Assembly (NCBI GenBank): GCA_016125335.1
Contig: WGLY01000010.1
Coordinates: forward strand, 38,178-102,177
DNA from: Frankiales bacterium
Lineage (GTDB): Bacteria; Actinomycetota; Actinomycetes; S36-B12; CAIYMF01
DNA: 64,000 nt
Direction of reading: 5' to 3'
Shown: positions 47,201 to 55,530 of the stretch, one piece after another
How the letters are laid out: each line of letters opens with the position of its first letter
Numbering within the stretch: position 1 is the stretch's first letter
Made by a program: the position numbers and the translations under genes
Notes under the pieces: generated by a model
What the model saw: the letters and a program-made list of their open reading frames with translations, nothing else
Database searches by the model: none
What the model was told of the DNA's origin: nothing

Positions 47201-47862
47201 ACGCTGCGCTGCCGGTCGGCCTCGAGCAGCAGCTCGTCGAGAGCGGTGGGCGCCGGGGCGGAGTCGTCGTGGAGCAGCCAGGCCCAGCGCACCACGTCGG
47301 GCTCGTCGTCGGGCGTGCCGGACCCGGTGGCCAGCCCGGCCGCCACCGCCGCGCCGAAGGGGGTCTCGCGCGCGACCGTCACGATGCGGTCGACCAGCCC
47401 CGCGCGCTCGGCACGGTGCAGCACGTCGACGGTGGTGTCCTCGCTGCCGGTGTCGACGGCCACGACGCGGTCGGGCCGACGGGTCGAGCGGGAGAGGGCG
47501 GTGAGCACCGCGGGCAGCCAGCGCGCGCCGTCATGGGTGACGATCACCGCGGTGACGCGGTGCGCACGCGGGGTGGTGTGGTCGACGTCGTCGAACGCGT
47601 CCTCGTCGAGCGCGTCCACGTCGTCCGGGTCGTGGTCCGAGGCGATGCCGGCGTCGCGGGCGTCGTCGGGTCGGGCGTCGTCGGGGCCGATGTCCGAGCG
47701 GGCCGGCTCGTCGCCGTACGACGCGCGGCCGGCTCGCGGCCGCGCGGTCACGTCGTCGGCGCGCGACGCGGGGTCCGACCCGGTCCGGCGGGCCGAGGAC
47801 GGGCGGCGCAGCGCGTCGGGCGCGTCGACGGGGGCGTCGACGGCAGGGACATCGGTGGCCAT
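44236..47862 (-). CDS. giant membrane glycosyltransferase family 2 protein
   Basis: A 1208-residue protein. After an acidic disordered N-terminus (~100 residues) comes a GT2 domain (VTAVIVTHDGARWLPAVLTAL, VVAVDTGSEDTT, WLLHDDSAP as the DxD-like metal site, FRDDVDFCWRARRAG). A C-terminal region has about 12-14 membrane helices and an extracytoplasmic domain near 960-1100. The enzyme probably uses a nucleotide- or lipid-linked sugar to build an envelope polymer. ATG 47862 lies ten bases after TAGGGT. It is the first gene of the operon with DUF5719 and lies downstream of whiB2. Confidence 0.9.
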   Translation of the reverse strand: MATDVPAVDAPVDAPDALRRPSSARRTGSDPASRADDVTARPRAGRASYGDEPARSDIGPDDARPDDARDAGIASDHDPDDVDALDEDAFDDVDHTTPRAHRVTAVIVTHDGARWLPAVLTALSRSTRRPDRVVAVDTGSEDTTVDVLHRAERAGLVDRIVTVARETPFGAAVAAGLATGSGTPDDEPDVVRWAWLLHDDSAPAPTALDELLLEADRQRSVEVLGPKVRGWRNRDVLVECGVTVARSGNRVTGLERRELDQGQHDDVGDVLAVSSAGMLVRRDVWDALGGFDPSLPMFRDDVDFCWRARRAGCRVVVATSSVVHHREAATHGRRQVVAGDPPHGDRPRRIDRAAAIHLMRAHATGAHGLLVTVRLLLGSLLRALALLLAKAPQEARDEWGAFRDAVRDRSALRASRARVAHAAALPGAVPERDVRTLLAPRGLVARHAIERLADLVAGRDSGDPSRSVLDSTPDDPDGWYADDRRPSRVRRFLARPGALVVLVLLAVSLVGVRGLLGSGYLMGGALLPAPDGAGDLWQSYLSAWHEVGPGSAADAPPWLVPLAALALVLRGSAPLAVDVVLLGLVPLAGLTSYLALRGVVSSVWVRAIAAATYATLPAVTGAISGGRVGTAVSLVLLPWLARSCARLVGVGRPPTWRRAFATSLLLAVVCSFTPVVWLMAVVLAVVAGLTLVTDLQGRLRLAVTALLPVVLLVPWSLRVVREPALLWLEPGLVGPVNSHIAPYDVLLLRPGGAGSTPLWLAAGLLVGGLAAVAVRGGRRVVLAAWAVGLVALLVGVVQSLLRVHPSALADPVVPWPGVATAVWASALIVVSARLVDQLPARLAGASFDWRQPGAAVLVLALLLAPAVSLVLLAGGVDGPLRRGDREVLPAYVEAEMATPLRPRTLVLRRAVGQRLMYDLLAAPWPQLGDLDVAPPASVSAQLDKLVARLAAGLGADEVDQIATHGIRYVVLADAAPRRDPLAEQLDGQRGLRRLSSRDGAAVWQVVTTATRVQVIEPTAGDAAGTVSLRMSTAVPVQSPEPRTPTSVDTTVPSGQAGRTLVVAETADSRWTWTVDGASVTPVPGRVPGDENATDPALQQAGLVAPAVPVTLAFDGGSRAAWLWGQAAAVLVVVLLALPSRRTEDDDDADTLEGEGEARTGTGPDDAPAPDGDRPDPAAPEDPVPGSPAPSGSGSAPGRPATTGTEVPA

Positions 47863-47872
47863 GGCTCGACGA

Positions 47873-47878
47873 ACCCTA
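47873..47878 (-). promoter_or_regulatory. -10 element (TAGGGT) of the GT2 gene
   Basis: TAGGGT on the minus strand, ten bases before the ATG at 47862, so at most a very short leader. Confidence 0.45.
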
Positions 47879-48005
47879 TGCGACGCGTGGCGGTGCCCCG
47901 GCGGCTGTCACCGGGCCTGAGCACGACGGCGTGAGAACACTCAGGACACTGTGACGGACCTGTGCCCTCGACGACGCCGCGCGGCGCCGGAACGGCGGAC
48001 CGCCG

Positions 48006-48269
48006 CTAGACCGCGGCCTTCTTGAGACGACGGCGCTCGCGCTCGGACAGGCCGCCCCAGATGCCGAAGCGCTCGTCGTGCTCGAGCGCGTACTCGAGGC
48101 ACTCGACACGGACCTCGCAGGTCGTGCAGACCCGCTTGGCCTCGCGGGTCGATCCGCCCTTCTCCGGGAAGAAGGCCTCGGGGTCGGTCTGCGCGCACAG
48201 GGCGCGCTCCTGCCAGCCGAGCTCCTCGGCGTCGGTCAACGGCAGGACGGTGGCAGTGCTGTTGCTCAC
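48006..48269 (-). CDS. whiB2: WhiB-family iron-sulfur regulator, WhiB2/WhmD type
   Basis: An 87-residue protein with the four cluster-binding cysteines C25, C48, C51 and C57, the GIWGG turn (69-73) and a basic C-terminus (SERERRRLKKAAV). WhiB proteins bind a 4Fe-4S cluster and the vegetative sigma factor, and change transcription. WhiB2/WhmD is required for septation in mycobacteria and sporulation in Streptomyces. I base the WhiB2 subtype on context next to fbi and manB genes. GTG 48269 has GGAGG eight bases upstream. The promoter lies at 48360-48388. Confidence 0.93.
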   Translation of the reverse strand: MSNSTATVLPLTDAEELGWQERALCAQTDPEAFFPEKGGSTREAKRVCTTCEVRVECLEYALEHDERFGIWGGLSERERRRLKKAAV

Positions 48270-48359
48270 CGCGTTACCTCCTCGACCCGGGCCCTCGTGC
48301 CACGCGGCACTCGGCGCCCTGCGTGGTGTCCCCCACACTGCGTGAACGGCACGGGGTGA

Positions 48360-48388
48360 ATTACACGCGTGTAAGTGCGTCGAGTCAA
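48360..48388 (-). promoter_or_regulatory. strong vegetative promoter of whiB2
   Basis: On the minus strand TTGACT (48383-48388) and TGTAAT (48360-48365) are separated by exactly 17 bases. This is the best consensus promoter in the window. It predicts a leader of ~84 bases to the whiB2 start. Confidence 0.8.
48361..48374. promoter_or_regulatory. 14-bp perfect palindrome overlapping the whiB2 -10
   Basis: TTACACGCGTGTAA is its own reverse complement and covers the -10 and part of the spacer. A protein bound here would block RNA polymerase, so it is a likely operator. Confidence 0.6.
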
Positions 48389-48552
48389 CCCCTCGAACGG
48401 TGGACCCGTCTCCGGGCGTCCGGTCACGGCGCCTTGGGGCCGTGCGGGTTCCGCGATCGCAGGTGCCCGACGCCGGGCCACGGGCGCGACGCGCCCGGGC
48501 GCGGGGTGCGGGGGCGACGACCCCCTCCGGTGACGCAGCGTGACATCCGGTC

Positions 48553-51168
48553 TCAGGGCGCGGCCACGGCCTCGAGGTCGAGGTGCACGCGCCGGGCCGC
48601 CGCGAGCCGCTCCGGCGGCACCGTCCCGTACGTCGTGGTCCGCTGCCGCGGCACGCGCCCGGCCGCACGGGCGAGCTCCTCGAGCTCGGCCACGCTCTTG
48701 CGCGACCCGTGCTGCGACCCGGCCATGCGGCTGATGGTCTCCTCCATCAGCGTGCCGCCGAGATCGTTGGCGCCCCCGTGCAGCAGGGCGCGTGTGCCGT
48801 CGACGCCGAGCTTCACCCACGAGCACTGCACGTTGTCGATGGCGCCGTGCAGCATCAGCCGCGCCATGGCGTGCACGGCCCGGTCGTCACGCGCGGTCGA
48901 GCCCGGCCGCGCGACGCCGGCGAGGTAGACGGGCGCGTTGTGGTGGATGAACGGCAGGCCGACGAATTCGGTGAAGCCGCCGGTGCGCTCCTGGATCGTG
49001 CGCAGCAGCGCGAGGTGCGCGACCCAGTGGGCAGGCGTGTCGACGTGGCCGTACATCATCGTCGAGCTGGACCGGATGCCGAGCTCGTGCGCCGTGGTGA
49101 CGACGTCGATCCACGCCGCCGTCGGCAGCTTGCCCTTGGTGAGCACCCAGCGGACGTCGTCGTCGAGGATCTCGGCCGCGGTGCCGGGGATGGAGTCGAG
49201 GCCGGCGGCCCGCGCCTCCTCGAGCCACTCGCGCACGCTGAGACCGCTGCGGGCCGCGCCGTTGACGACCTCCATCGGCGAGAAGGCGTGCAGGTGGATC
49301 GCGGGCGCGCGGCGCTTCACCTCGCGGGCGAGGTCGAAGTACGCCGTGCCCGGCAGGTCCGGGTGGATGCCGCCCTGCATGCACACCTCGGTGGCACCGA
49401 CGTCCCACGCCTCCGCGACGCGGTCGCCCACCTCGGCGAGGGAGAGCGTGTAGGCGTCGGCGTCGGTGCGCCGCTGCGCGAAGGCGCAGAAGCGGCAGCC
49501 GGTGTAGCAGACGTTGGTGAAGTTGATGTTGCGGTTCACCACGAAGGTGACGTCGTCGCCGACCGTGTCGCGGCGCACGTCGTCGGCGATGCCGGCGAGC
49601 ACGTCGAGCGCCGGGCCGTCGCACGCCATGAGCGCGACGGCGAGGTGCGCGCGGTCCGGACGCGCCAGCGCCGCGGGGTCGTCCGCGGCCAGCGACAGCC
49701 CGGCGCGGACGTCGTCGTCGAGCCGCTCCGGCGCGCCCGCGGCGACCCGCGAGGCGATCCGGCGGGCGCGCTCGCCCACCTCGCCCCAGTCGCCGTAGAC
49801 GGAGTCGAAGTCGCCGCGTCGGTCGGCCGAGCGACCGGTCTCGTCGATGGACGCGTGCAGGTCGGTGCGGCCGCCGGCGTTGGCGGCGGCGAACGCGGTG
49901 TAGCCCGGGTCCGGCTCCTGCCACGGCGAGCCCTGGGGCTGACGGCCCTCCTCGGCGAGGCCGTCCGCGGCGGCGAGCGCGGCCACGTGCGGCCGCACGC
50001 GCGGGTCGATCCACGGGTCGGGCCGCAGGACGTACTCGGGGTGCGCGGTGAGCCGCTCGCGCAGGACGAACCCCGCGTCGGCGGTCGCACGGGCGAGGTC
50101 GTCGAGGTGCGGCCACGGACGCTCGGGGTTGACGTGGTCCGGCGTGAGCGGTGAGACGCCGCCCCAGTCGTCGACGCCGGCGCGCAGCAGCAGCGGGATC
50201 TCGTGCGGCTCGCTCAGGTTGGGCGGTGCCTGCACCCGCATGCGCGGGCCGAGCAGCAGCCGGGCGACCGCGATCGTGGCGAGGTAGTCGTCGAGCGGGA
50301 GGTCGTCGTCGTCGCGCATCGCGGTGTCCGGCTTGGCCCGGAAGTTCTGGACGATCACCTCCTGCACGTGCCCGTGCTCACGGGCGGCACGGCGCAGGGC
50401 GAGCACCGACTCGACCCGCTCGCGCGGCGTCTCGCCGATGCCGACCAGGATCCCGGTGGTGAAGGGCACGGCCTGGCGGCCGGCGTCCTCGATCACGCGC
50501 AGCCGCACGTCCGGGTCCTTGTCCGGGCTGCCGTGGTGCGGCAGCCCCGGCGTCTCGAACAGCCGGCGCGAGGACGTCTCGAGCATCAGGCCCATGCTGG
50601 GCGCCACGGGCCGCAGCCGGCGCAGCTCCTCCCAGGTCATGACCCCCGGGTTGAGGTGCGGGAGCAGCCCGGTCTCCTCGAGCACCCGCACGGCCATGGC
50701 GCGCACGTAGGAGAGCGTGTCGTCGTAGCCGTGGGCGTCGAGCCACTCGCGCGCGGCCGGCCAGCGCTCCTCGGGCCGGTCCCCCAGCGTGAACAGCGCC
50801 TCCTTGCACCCCAGCGCCGCCCCCTGCCGGGCGATGTCGAGCACCTCGTCGGGGGTGAGGAACATCCCGTGGCCGGACCGCCGCAGCGACGCCGGGTCCG
50901 TGGCGAACGTGCAGTAGTGGCACCGGTCGCGGCACAACCGGGTGAGCGGCACGAACACCTTGCGGCTGTAGGTGATGACGCCGGGGCGGCCGGCACCCTC
51001 GAGCCCCCGGTCGCGCACGGCCGCGGCGAGCCCGAGCAGCCGTTCGAGGTCGTCCCCCCGGGCGTGCAGGAGGGCGGTGGCCTCGTCGAGGTCGAGGGCC
51101 ACGCCTCGGGTCGCGCGCGACAGCGCGCGCGCGACCTCGCCGGCTGTCGGTCCCGCTGCATCGGTCAC
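48553..51168 (-). CDS. fbiC: bifunctional FO synthase (CofG-CofH fusion)
   Basis: An 871-residue radical SAM enzyme that makes FO, the deazaflavin core of coenzyme F420, from tyrosine and a pyrimidine. The N-terminal half (CofG) has CxxxCxxC at C79, C83 and C86 (CRDRCHYC). The C-terminal half (CofH) has C554, C558 and C561 (CYTGCRFC). [13 protein letters not shown] and MEVVNGA are further signatures. GTG 51168 follows TAGGGT by seven bases, so a leaderless message is likely. The start is 60 bp from fbiA on the other strand; in M. tuberculosis fbiC lies elsewhere. Confidence 0.97.
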   Translation of the reverse strand: MTDAAGPTAGEVARALSRATRGVALDLDEATALLHARGDDLERLLGLAAAVRDRGLEGAGRPGVITYSRKVFVPLTRLCRDRCHYCTFATDPASLRRSGHGMFLTPDEVLDIARQGAALGCKEALFTLGDRPEERWPAAREWLDAHGYDDTLSYVRAMAVRVLEETGLLPHLNPGVMTWEELRRLRPVAPSMGLMLETSSRRLFETPGLPHHGSPDKDPDVRLRVIEDAGRQAVPFTTGILVGIGETPRERVESVLALRRAAREHGHVQEVIVQNFRAKPDTAMRDDDDLPLDDYLATIAVARLLLGPRMRVQAPPNLSEPHEIPLLLRAGVDDWGGVSPLTPDHVNPERPWPHLDDLARATADAGFVLRERLTAHPEYVLRPDPWIDPRVRPHVAALAAADGLAEEGRQPQGSPWQEPDPGYTAFAAANAGGRTDLHASIDETGRSADRRGDFDSVYGDWGEVGERARRIASRVAAGAPERLDDDVRAGLSLAADDPAALARPDRAHLAVALMACDGPALDVLAGIADDVRRDTVGDDVTFVVNRNINFTNVCYTGCRFCAFAQRRTDADAYTLSLAEVGDRVAEAWDVGATEVCMQGGIHPDLPGTAYFDLAREVKRRAPAIHLHAFSPMEVVNGAARSGLSVREWLEEARAAGLDSIPGTAAEILDDDVRWVLTKGKLPTAAWIDVVTTAHELGIRSSSTMMYGHVDTPAHWVAHLALLRTIQERTGGFTEFVGLPFIHHNAPVYLAGVARPGSTARDDRAVHAMARLMLHGAIDNVQCSWVKLGVDGTRALLHGGANDLGGTLMEETISRMAGSQHGSRKSVAELEELARAAGRVPRQRTTTYGTVPPERLAAARRVHLDLEAVAAP

Positions 51169-51175
51169 GGCATCG

Positions 51176-51181
51176 ACCCTA
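51176..51181 (-). promoter_or_regulatory. leaderless -10 element (TAGGGT) of fbiC
   Basis: TAGGGT on the minus strand, seven bases before the GTG at 51168. Confidence 0.6.
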
Positions 51182-51216
51182 CGTCGGGCTCTCCCCGGGG
51201 CGGGGAGCGCGGGTGA

Positions 51217-51222
51217 CAGGAT
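51217..51222 (+). promoter_or_regulatory. leaderless -10-like element (CAGGAT) of fbiA
   Basis: CAGGAT ends six bases before the ATG at 51229. It keeps the A and last T of TANNNT. Confidence 0.4.
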
Positions 51223-51228
51223 CGCCGC

Positions 51229-52236
51229 ATGCGGATCACGGTCCTCGCGGGCGGCATCGGCGGCGCACGCTTCCTGCGCGGCCTGCTGCGCCACCTCGAC
51301 GCGAGCGCGCCCGGCTCGGAGGTGACCGTCGTCGGCAACACCGGCGACGACATCCGGCTGTTCGGGCTCCAGGTGTGCCCGGACCTCGACAGCGTGATGT
51401 ACACCCTCGGCGGCGGCATCAGCGAGGAGCGCGGCTGGGGCCGCGAGGACGAGACGTTCACCGTCAAGGAGGAGCTTGCGGCCTACGGCGTCGAGCCCAC
51501 GTGGTTCGGGCTCGGCGACCGCGACACCGCGACGCACCTCGTGCGCAGCCAGATGCTCGCCGCGGGCTACCCCCTCTCCGCCGTCACCGCGGCCCTGTGC
51601 GACCGGTGGCGCCCCGGCGTGCGCCTGCTGCCCATGAGCGACGACCGCCTCGAGACCCACGTCGTCGTGGACGGCGACGAGCCGGGCACGCGTCGCGCCC
51701 TGCACTTCCAGGAGTGGTGGATCCGCCACCGCGCCGCGCTGCCCGCGCGCGAGTTCGTGCTCGTCGGGCTCGAGTCCGCGACGCCGGCACCCGGTGTGCT
51801 CGAGGCGATCTCGGACACCGACGTCGTGCTGCTCTCGCCGTCCAACCCGGTCGTGTCGCTCGGCACCATCCTCCAGGTGCCCGGCGTGCGCGACGCCGTG
51901 CGCACCACGTCGGCGCCCGTCGTCGGGCTCTCGCCGATCGTCGGCGGGGCACCGGTGCGCGGGATGGCCGACGCGTGCCTGTCCGCGATCGGCGTCGAGA
52001 CCACGGCTGCCGCGGTGGCCCGCCACTACGGCGCCCGCACCGCGGAGGACGGCTCGGACGCCGGCGGCCTGCTCGACGGCTGGCTGGTGCACTCCCCCGA
52101 CGACGACGGCGCGGTCGACGAGCTCGCGGGCACCGGGATCGCGGCGCGTGCGGCGCCCCTTCTCATGACCGACCTCGCCGCCACTGCCGCCATGGCCGCG
52201 GCCGCCCTCGACCTCGCGCAGGACGTGCGCCGATGA
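51229..52236 (+). CDS. fbiA: phosphoenolpyruvyl/2-phospho-lactate transferase FbiA (CofD)
   Basis: A 335-residue enzyme that joins the lactyl- or phosphoenolpyruvyl-diphospho-guanosine donor to FO, giving (dehydro)F420-0. [17 protein letters not shown] (donor-binding loop), [18 protein letters not shown] and [13 protein letters not shown] are characteristic CofD/FbiA motifs. It overlaps fbiB by four bases (ATGA), so the two are translated together. The short divergent region with fbiC carries a promoter for each. Confidence 0.97.
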   Translation: MRITVLAGGIGGARFLRGLLRHLDASAPGSEVTVVGNTGDDIRLFGLQVCPDLDSVMYTLGGGISEERGWGREDETFTVKEELAAYGVEPTWFGLGDRDTATHLVRSQMLAAGYPLSAVTAALCDRWRPGVRLLPMSDDRLETHVVVDGDEPGTRRALHFQEWWIRHRAALPAREFVLVGLESATPAPGVLEAISDTDVVLLSPSNPVVSLGTILQVPGVRDAVRTTSAPVVGLSPIVGGAPVRGMADACLSAIGVETTAAAVARHYGARTAEDGSDAGGLLDGWLVHSPDDDGAVDELAGTGIAARAAPLLMTDLAATAAMAAAALDLAQDVRR

Positions 52237-53585
52237 CGGCACCCGTCGTGGTGGTGCCCGTGCCCGGGGTGCCGGAGGTGGCGCCCGGCGACGACCTCGC
52301 GGCGATGCTGGTCCCCCTGCTGGCCGACGTCGCCTGGCCCGACGGCACGACCGGCCTGCGCGACGGCGACGTCGTCGCGGTGACGAGCAAGGTGGTGAGC
52401 AAGGCCGAGGGGCGCGTGGTGCGCGCCGAGTCGCGCGAGGACGCCATCACGGCCGAGACGGTGCGGGTGGTGGCCACCCGGCGGACGCCGCGCGGCCTCA
52501 CCCGGATCGTGGAGACGGCGCACGGCTTCGTGATGGCCGCGGCGGGTGTCGACGCGTCGAACACACCGCCGGGCACGGTGCTGCTGCTGCCGGAGGACCC
52601 CGACGCCAGCGCGCGCGGGCTGCGCGCCGCGCTGGCCGCGGCGACCGGCGCCCGCGTGGCCGTCGTCGTCACCGACACCTTCGGGCGCCCGTGGCGCGAG
52701 GGGCTCACCGACGTCGCCGTCGGCGCCGCCGGGCTGGCCGTGCTCGACGACCACCGCGGCCGGCCGGACACGTTCGGGGTTCCGCTCGAGATGACGATCA
52801 CCGCGGTCGCCGACGAGATCGCGTCCGCCGTGGACCTGGTGTGCGGCAAGGCATCCGGGCTCCCCGTGGCGGTGGTGCGCGGCATGTCGGCGTACGTCGT
52901 GGACCACGACGGCCCGGGGGCCCGGGCGCTGGTGCGCCCGTCCGGCGACGACATGTTCCGGCTGGGCACGTCGGAGGCCCTCGCCGAGGGCCGCCGCGAC
53001 GCCGTGCTCTCGCGTCGCACCGTCCGCTCCTTCACCGCGGAGCCGGTCGACGACGCGTCGCTGCGCGCGGCGGTCGCCGCCGCCATCACGGCACCGAGCC
53101 CGCACCACACGGCGCCCTGGCGCTTCCTCGTCCTCACCGACGCCACCCGCGCGCGGCTGCTCGACGCGATGAGCCGTCGGTGGGAGGACGACCTGCGTCG
53201 CCTCGACGGGTACGACGACGCGTCGGTCGAGCGCCGCCTCCGCCGCGGCGACGTCCTGCGGACCGCCCCGGCGGTGGTGCTGCCCTTCCTCGAGCTCGAG
53301 GGTGCGGCGCACGACTACCCCGACGAGGCGCGGCGCGGCTACGAGCGCGACCTGTTCCTCGTGGCGGGCGGCGCGGCGGTCGAGAACCTGCTCGTGGCGC
53401 TCGCGGCCGAGGGACTGGGCTCCGCCTGGATCTCGAGCACGGTGTTCTGCCCCGACGTCGTGCGGGCCGAGCTCGGCCTGCCCGCCAGCTGGCAGCCGCT
53501 CGGCGCGGTGGCGGTGGGGCGTCCCGCGGCGGAGCCCGCCCCGCGCCCCGTGCGCGACGTCGACGACCACCTGCGGCACGTATGA
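52233..53585 (+). CDS. fbiB: coenzyme F420:L-glutamate ligase FbiB (bifunctional)
   Basis: A 450-residue fusion. The N-terminal CofE-type domain (~1-245; [37 protein letters not shown]) adds the glutamate tail. The C-terminal nitroreductase-like FMN domain (~255-450; [40 protein letters not shown]) reduces dehydro-F420 as in mycobacteria. Both are complete. It overlaps fbiA at the start and an alternative start of the VOC gene at its end (ATGA at 53582). Confidence 0.97.
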   Translation: MTAPVVVVPVPGVPEVAPGDDLAAMLVPLLADVAWPDGTTGLRDGDVVAVTSKVVSKAEGRVVRAESREDAITAETVRVVATRRTPRGLTRIVETAHGFVMAAAGVDASNTPPGTVLLLPEDPDASARGLRAALAAATGARVAVVVTDTFGRPWREGLTDVAVGAAGLAVLDDHRGRPDTFGVPLEMTITAVADEIASAVDLVCGKASGLPVAVVRGMSAYVVDHDGPGARALVRPSGDDMFRLGTSEALAEGRRDAVLSRRTVRSFTAEPVDDASLRAAVAAAITAPSPHHTAPWRFLVLTDATRARLLDAMSRRWEDDLRRLDGYDDASVERRLRRGDVLRTAPAVVLPFLELEGAAHDYPDEARRGYERDLFLVAGGAAVENLLVALAAEGLGSAWISSTVFCPDVVRAELGLPASWQPLGAVAVGRPAAEPAPRPVRDVDDHLRHV

Positions 53586-53617
53586 CCGCGCCACCCGCGG
53601 CGCACCGAGGAGGAGCC

Positions 53618-54106
53618 ATGGACCCCACGACGACCGGAGCGCTCGCGCACGCCGGCGCGCGCTACGACCACACGGCCGTGGCCGGGCCGTCGCTCGCCCC
53701 GCTGGTGGCGTTCTACCGCGACGTGCTCGGCGGCCAGTTCGTCTACGGCGAGGTGCTGCCGATCGGCGCGGTCACCGCCGTGTTCCGGCTCGGCGAGGGC
53801 CGGATCGAGCTCATGGCGCCCACGCCCGGCTCGACGTTCTTCGACCGCTTCTTCCAAGCGACCGGCGGCCGGGGCGGGCCGCACCACATCACCTTCGCGG
53901 TCGACGACATCGACGCCGCCGTCGCGGTGCTCGACGCCCACGGCGTGGCCCACTTCGGCCTGAGCCACGACATCGAGGGTGTCTGGTCGGAGGTCTTCGT
54001 CCACCCGCGCGACAACGGCGGCACGCTCGTGCAGCTCGCGCAGATCGGCGACGTGTCGGGCGTGGTGTCGCGCAGCCTCGATGAACTGGTCGCGCAGGCC
54101 CTGTGA
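53618..54106 (+). CDS. VOC-family protein (glyoxalase/methylmalonyl-CoA epimerase-like)
   Basis: A 162-residue protein of the vicinal oxygen chelate fold. YDHTAVAGPSLAPLVAFYRDVLGGQF is the first half and GPHHITFAVDDIDAAVAVLDAHG the second, with H and E metal ligands (DHTAV, HHIT, RIELMAP). It could be an epimerase, dioxygenase or glyoxalase; the family does not tell. ATG 53618 has a strong GAGGAGGAG ribosome site. ATG 53582, overlapping the fbiB stop, would add 12 residues. Confidence 0.85.
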   Translation: MDPTTTGALAHAGARYDHTAVAGPSLAPLVAFYRDVLGGQFVYGEVLPIGAVTAVFRLGEGRIELMAPTPGSTFFDRFFQATGGRGGPHHITFAVDDIDAAVAVLDAHGVAHFGLSHDIEGVWSEVFVHPRDNGGTLVQLAQIGDVSGVVSRSLDELVAQAL

Positions 54107-54125
54107 CGGGCGCGGCGGCGACGGG

Positions 54126-54398
54126 TCAGGCCGGCTGCGGCTCGCGCCGCGCCGCGACGTCGACGTCGGCGGCCGGGCCGGCGGTGACGTCGGCCACCTC
54201 GACGACCGCGGGCGCCTCGACGACGCGCAGCGCCGGCGCGGGGCGCGGCCGGAACACCGGCTGGGGCGGGTCGATGAGCCGGATCACCGGCTGACCATGG
54301 TCGGTGCGGGCGCGCACCGCGTACTGGCCGCAGGCGCAGATCAGCCAGCGCGGGTCGTCGTGACCGTAGAAGGCGTGCTGGTGGTCCGGGGTCGTCAC
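54126..54398 (-). CDS. small hypothetical protein with a CxC motif
   Basis: A 90-residue protein not seen as a separate long frame. It starts GTG 54398 with AAGGAGG six bases upstream, the strongest ribosome site nearby. The N-terminal half DHQHAFYGHDDPRWLICACGQYAVRA carries several histidines and a CAC pair that could bind metal. The rest is Pro/Val/Ala-rich (VIRLIDPPQPVFRPRPAPALRVV). It is preceded by a GTNAC direct repeat at 54441. Function unknown. Confidence 0.65.
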   Translation of the reverse strand: MTTPDHQHAFYGHDDPRWLICACGQYAVRARTDHGQPVIRLIDPPQPVFRPRPAPALRVVEAPAVVEVADVTAGPAADVDVAARREPQPA

Positions 54399-54440
54399 GG
54401 TCGCCTCCTTCGTCGCGGGGGGAAGTCGCGAAGGGCTTGT

Positions 54441-54457
54441 GTCACAGAACGGTAACC
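54441..54457. promoter_or_regulatory. MtrA-box-like direct repeat upstream of the small CxC gene
   Basis: GTCACA (54441-54446) and GTAACC (54452-54457) repeat with an 11-bp offset, the same period as at 12453-12469. Both second half-sites are preceded by CG. Confidence 0.45.
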
Positions 54458-54463
54458 CCGGAT

Positions 54464-54484
54464 CCGGGGGGATGGCACCCCCGG
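54464..54484 (-). terminator. hairpin downstream of the AlkA-type gene
   Basis: CCGGGGG (54464-54470) pairs with CCCCCGG (54478-54484) around a 7-base loop. A further perfect palindrome GGGAGCGCTCCC lies at 54549-54560, just past the stop. Confidence 0.5.
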
Positions 54485-54562
54485 GAGAGCGATCGGTCGG
54501 ACTCCGGAGATGACATCGCTTACGTCGCCGGTTCGGCCTGTGCGCCGTGGGAGCGCTCCCTC

Positions 54563-55483
54563 TCACATGCGCCGGAAATCCTTGGGGCTGTAGCGAGGAC
54601 CGCGTGCCGGCCGACTGATCCCGGTGAGCTCCACGAGGCGCACGACGCGCCCCCGGTGGCCCGGCCACGGGGCCAGCACCTCGGCCAGGCGGGCGTCGGT
54701 GCCGTCGGTCTCGCCGGTGAGCGCGAACACGACGTCCTGGGCCACGTGGAAGTCGCCGAAGCTCACCGCGTCGGCATCCCCGAGCGAGCGCGACGCGACC
54801 TCCGCGGCGGTCCACACGCCGACACCGGGCAGCGCGCGCATCCGCTCGTGCGCCGACGCCAGGGGGAGCAGGTCGCACTCCTCGAGCCGGCCCGCGTGCC
54901 CGGCGACCCGCATCACCGTGGCGGCGCGGGACCCGTCGACGCCGGCGCGGTGCCACTCCCACGACGGCACCCGCGCGAGCACGTCCGGGGCCGGGAACAC
55001 CCGCAGGGCCGCCGGCCCGGGGCCCGGAGCGGGCTCGCCGTGGGCGGTCAGCAGCCAGCGCCAGGCGCGGCGCGCCTCCAGGCCCGTCACGCGCTGCTCG
55101 AGCACCGCGGCGACGAGCTGCTCGACGACGCAGCCCACCGCCGGGGTGCGCATGCCCGCGCCCACCCGGCGCCACTGCTCGGCGACCAACGGGTGCGGCG
55201 ACGGGTCGAAGCCCGAGACGTCGTCGTCGACGCCGAGCATGCGCGGCAGCCGCTCGGCGGCCCACGCCGCGCCCGGGCCCCACGAGGTGGAGATGACGGT
55301 GCCGGCGGAGACTGCCAGCCGCTGCGTCGCCGGGCCGTCCGGGGTGCGCATGGTGCGCCACAGGGCGCGGGACTCGTCGCGCTGGTAGGTCGGGTCCCCC
55401 GACCCGCGGCGCAGGCCGCCGAGGGTGAGCCCGAGGCTCACCGGCCAGGACGGCGTCCACACGCGGGTGATGCCGTCGGTCAT
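54563..55483 (-). CDS. AlkA-type DNA-3-methyladenine glycosylase (HhH-GPD)
   Basis: A 306-residue base-excision glycosylase. The helix-hairpin-helix MRALPGVGVWTAAEVA and the catalytic GDFHVAQD (Asp in place of Asp238 of E. coli AlkA) mark the HhH-GPD superfamily. VEQLVAAVLEQRVTGLEARRAW is the usual core. It removes alkylated purines and leaves an abasic site. It is one of two DNA-alkylation repair genes in the window, the other being the AlkX-type gene at 14237. Co-transcription with the following small gene is unlikely given the hairpin between them. Confidence 0.88.
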   Translation of the reverse strand: MTDGITRVWTPSWPVSLGLTLGGLRRGSGDPTYQRDESRALWRTMRTPDGPATQRLAVSAGTVISTSWGPGAAWAAERLPRMLGVDDDVSGFDPSPHPLVAEQWRRVGAGMRTPAVGCVVEQLVAAVLEQRVTGLEARRAWRWLLTAHGEPAPGPGPAALRVFPAPDVLARVPSWEWHRAGVDGSRAATVMRVAGHAGRLEECDLLPLASAHERMRALPGVGVWTAAEVASRSLGDADAVSFGDFHVAQDVVFALTGETDGTDARLAEVLAPWPGHRGRVVRLVELTGISRPARGPRYSPKDFRRM

Positions 55484-55530
55484 GGCTGGACGCTCTCACG
55501 CCGCCCGGACGGGGCGCGCGGGGCGGCGGG

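Noticed and set aside
54460..54562. tRNA-like stretch with a GGTTCG loop
   Set aside because: No cloverleaf can be built. The hairpins fit better as the terminator of the AlkA-type gene.
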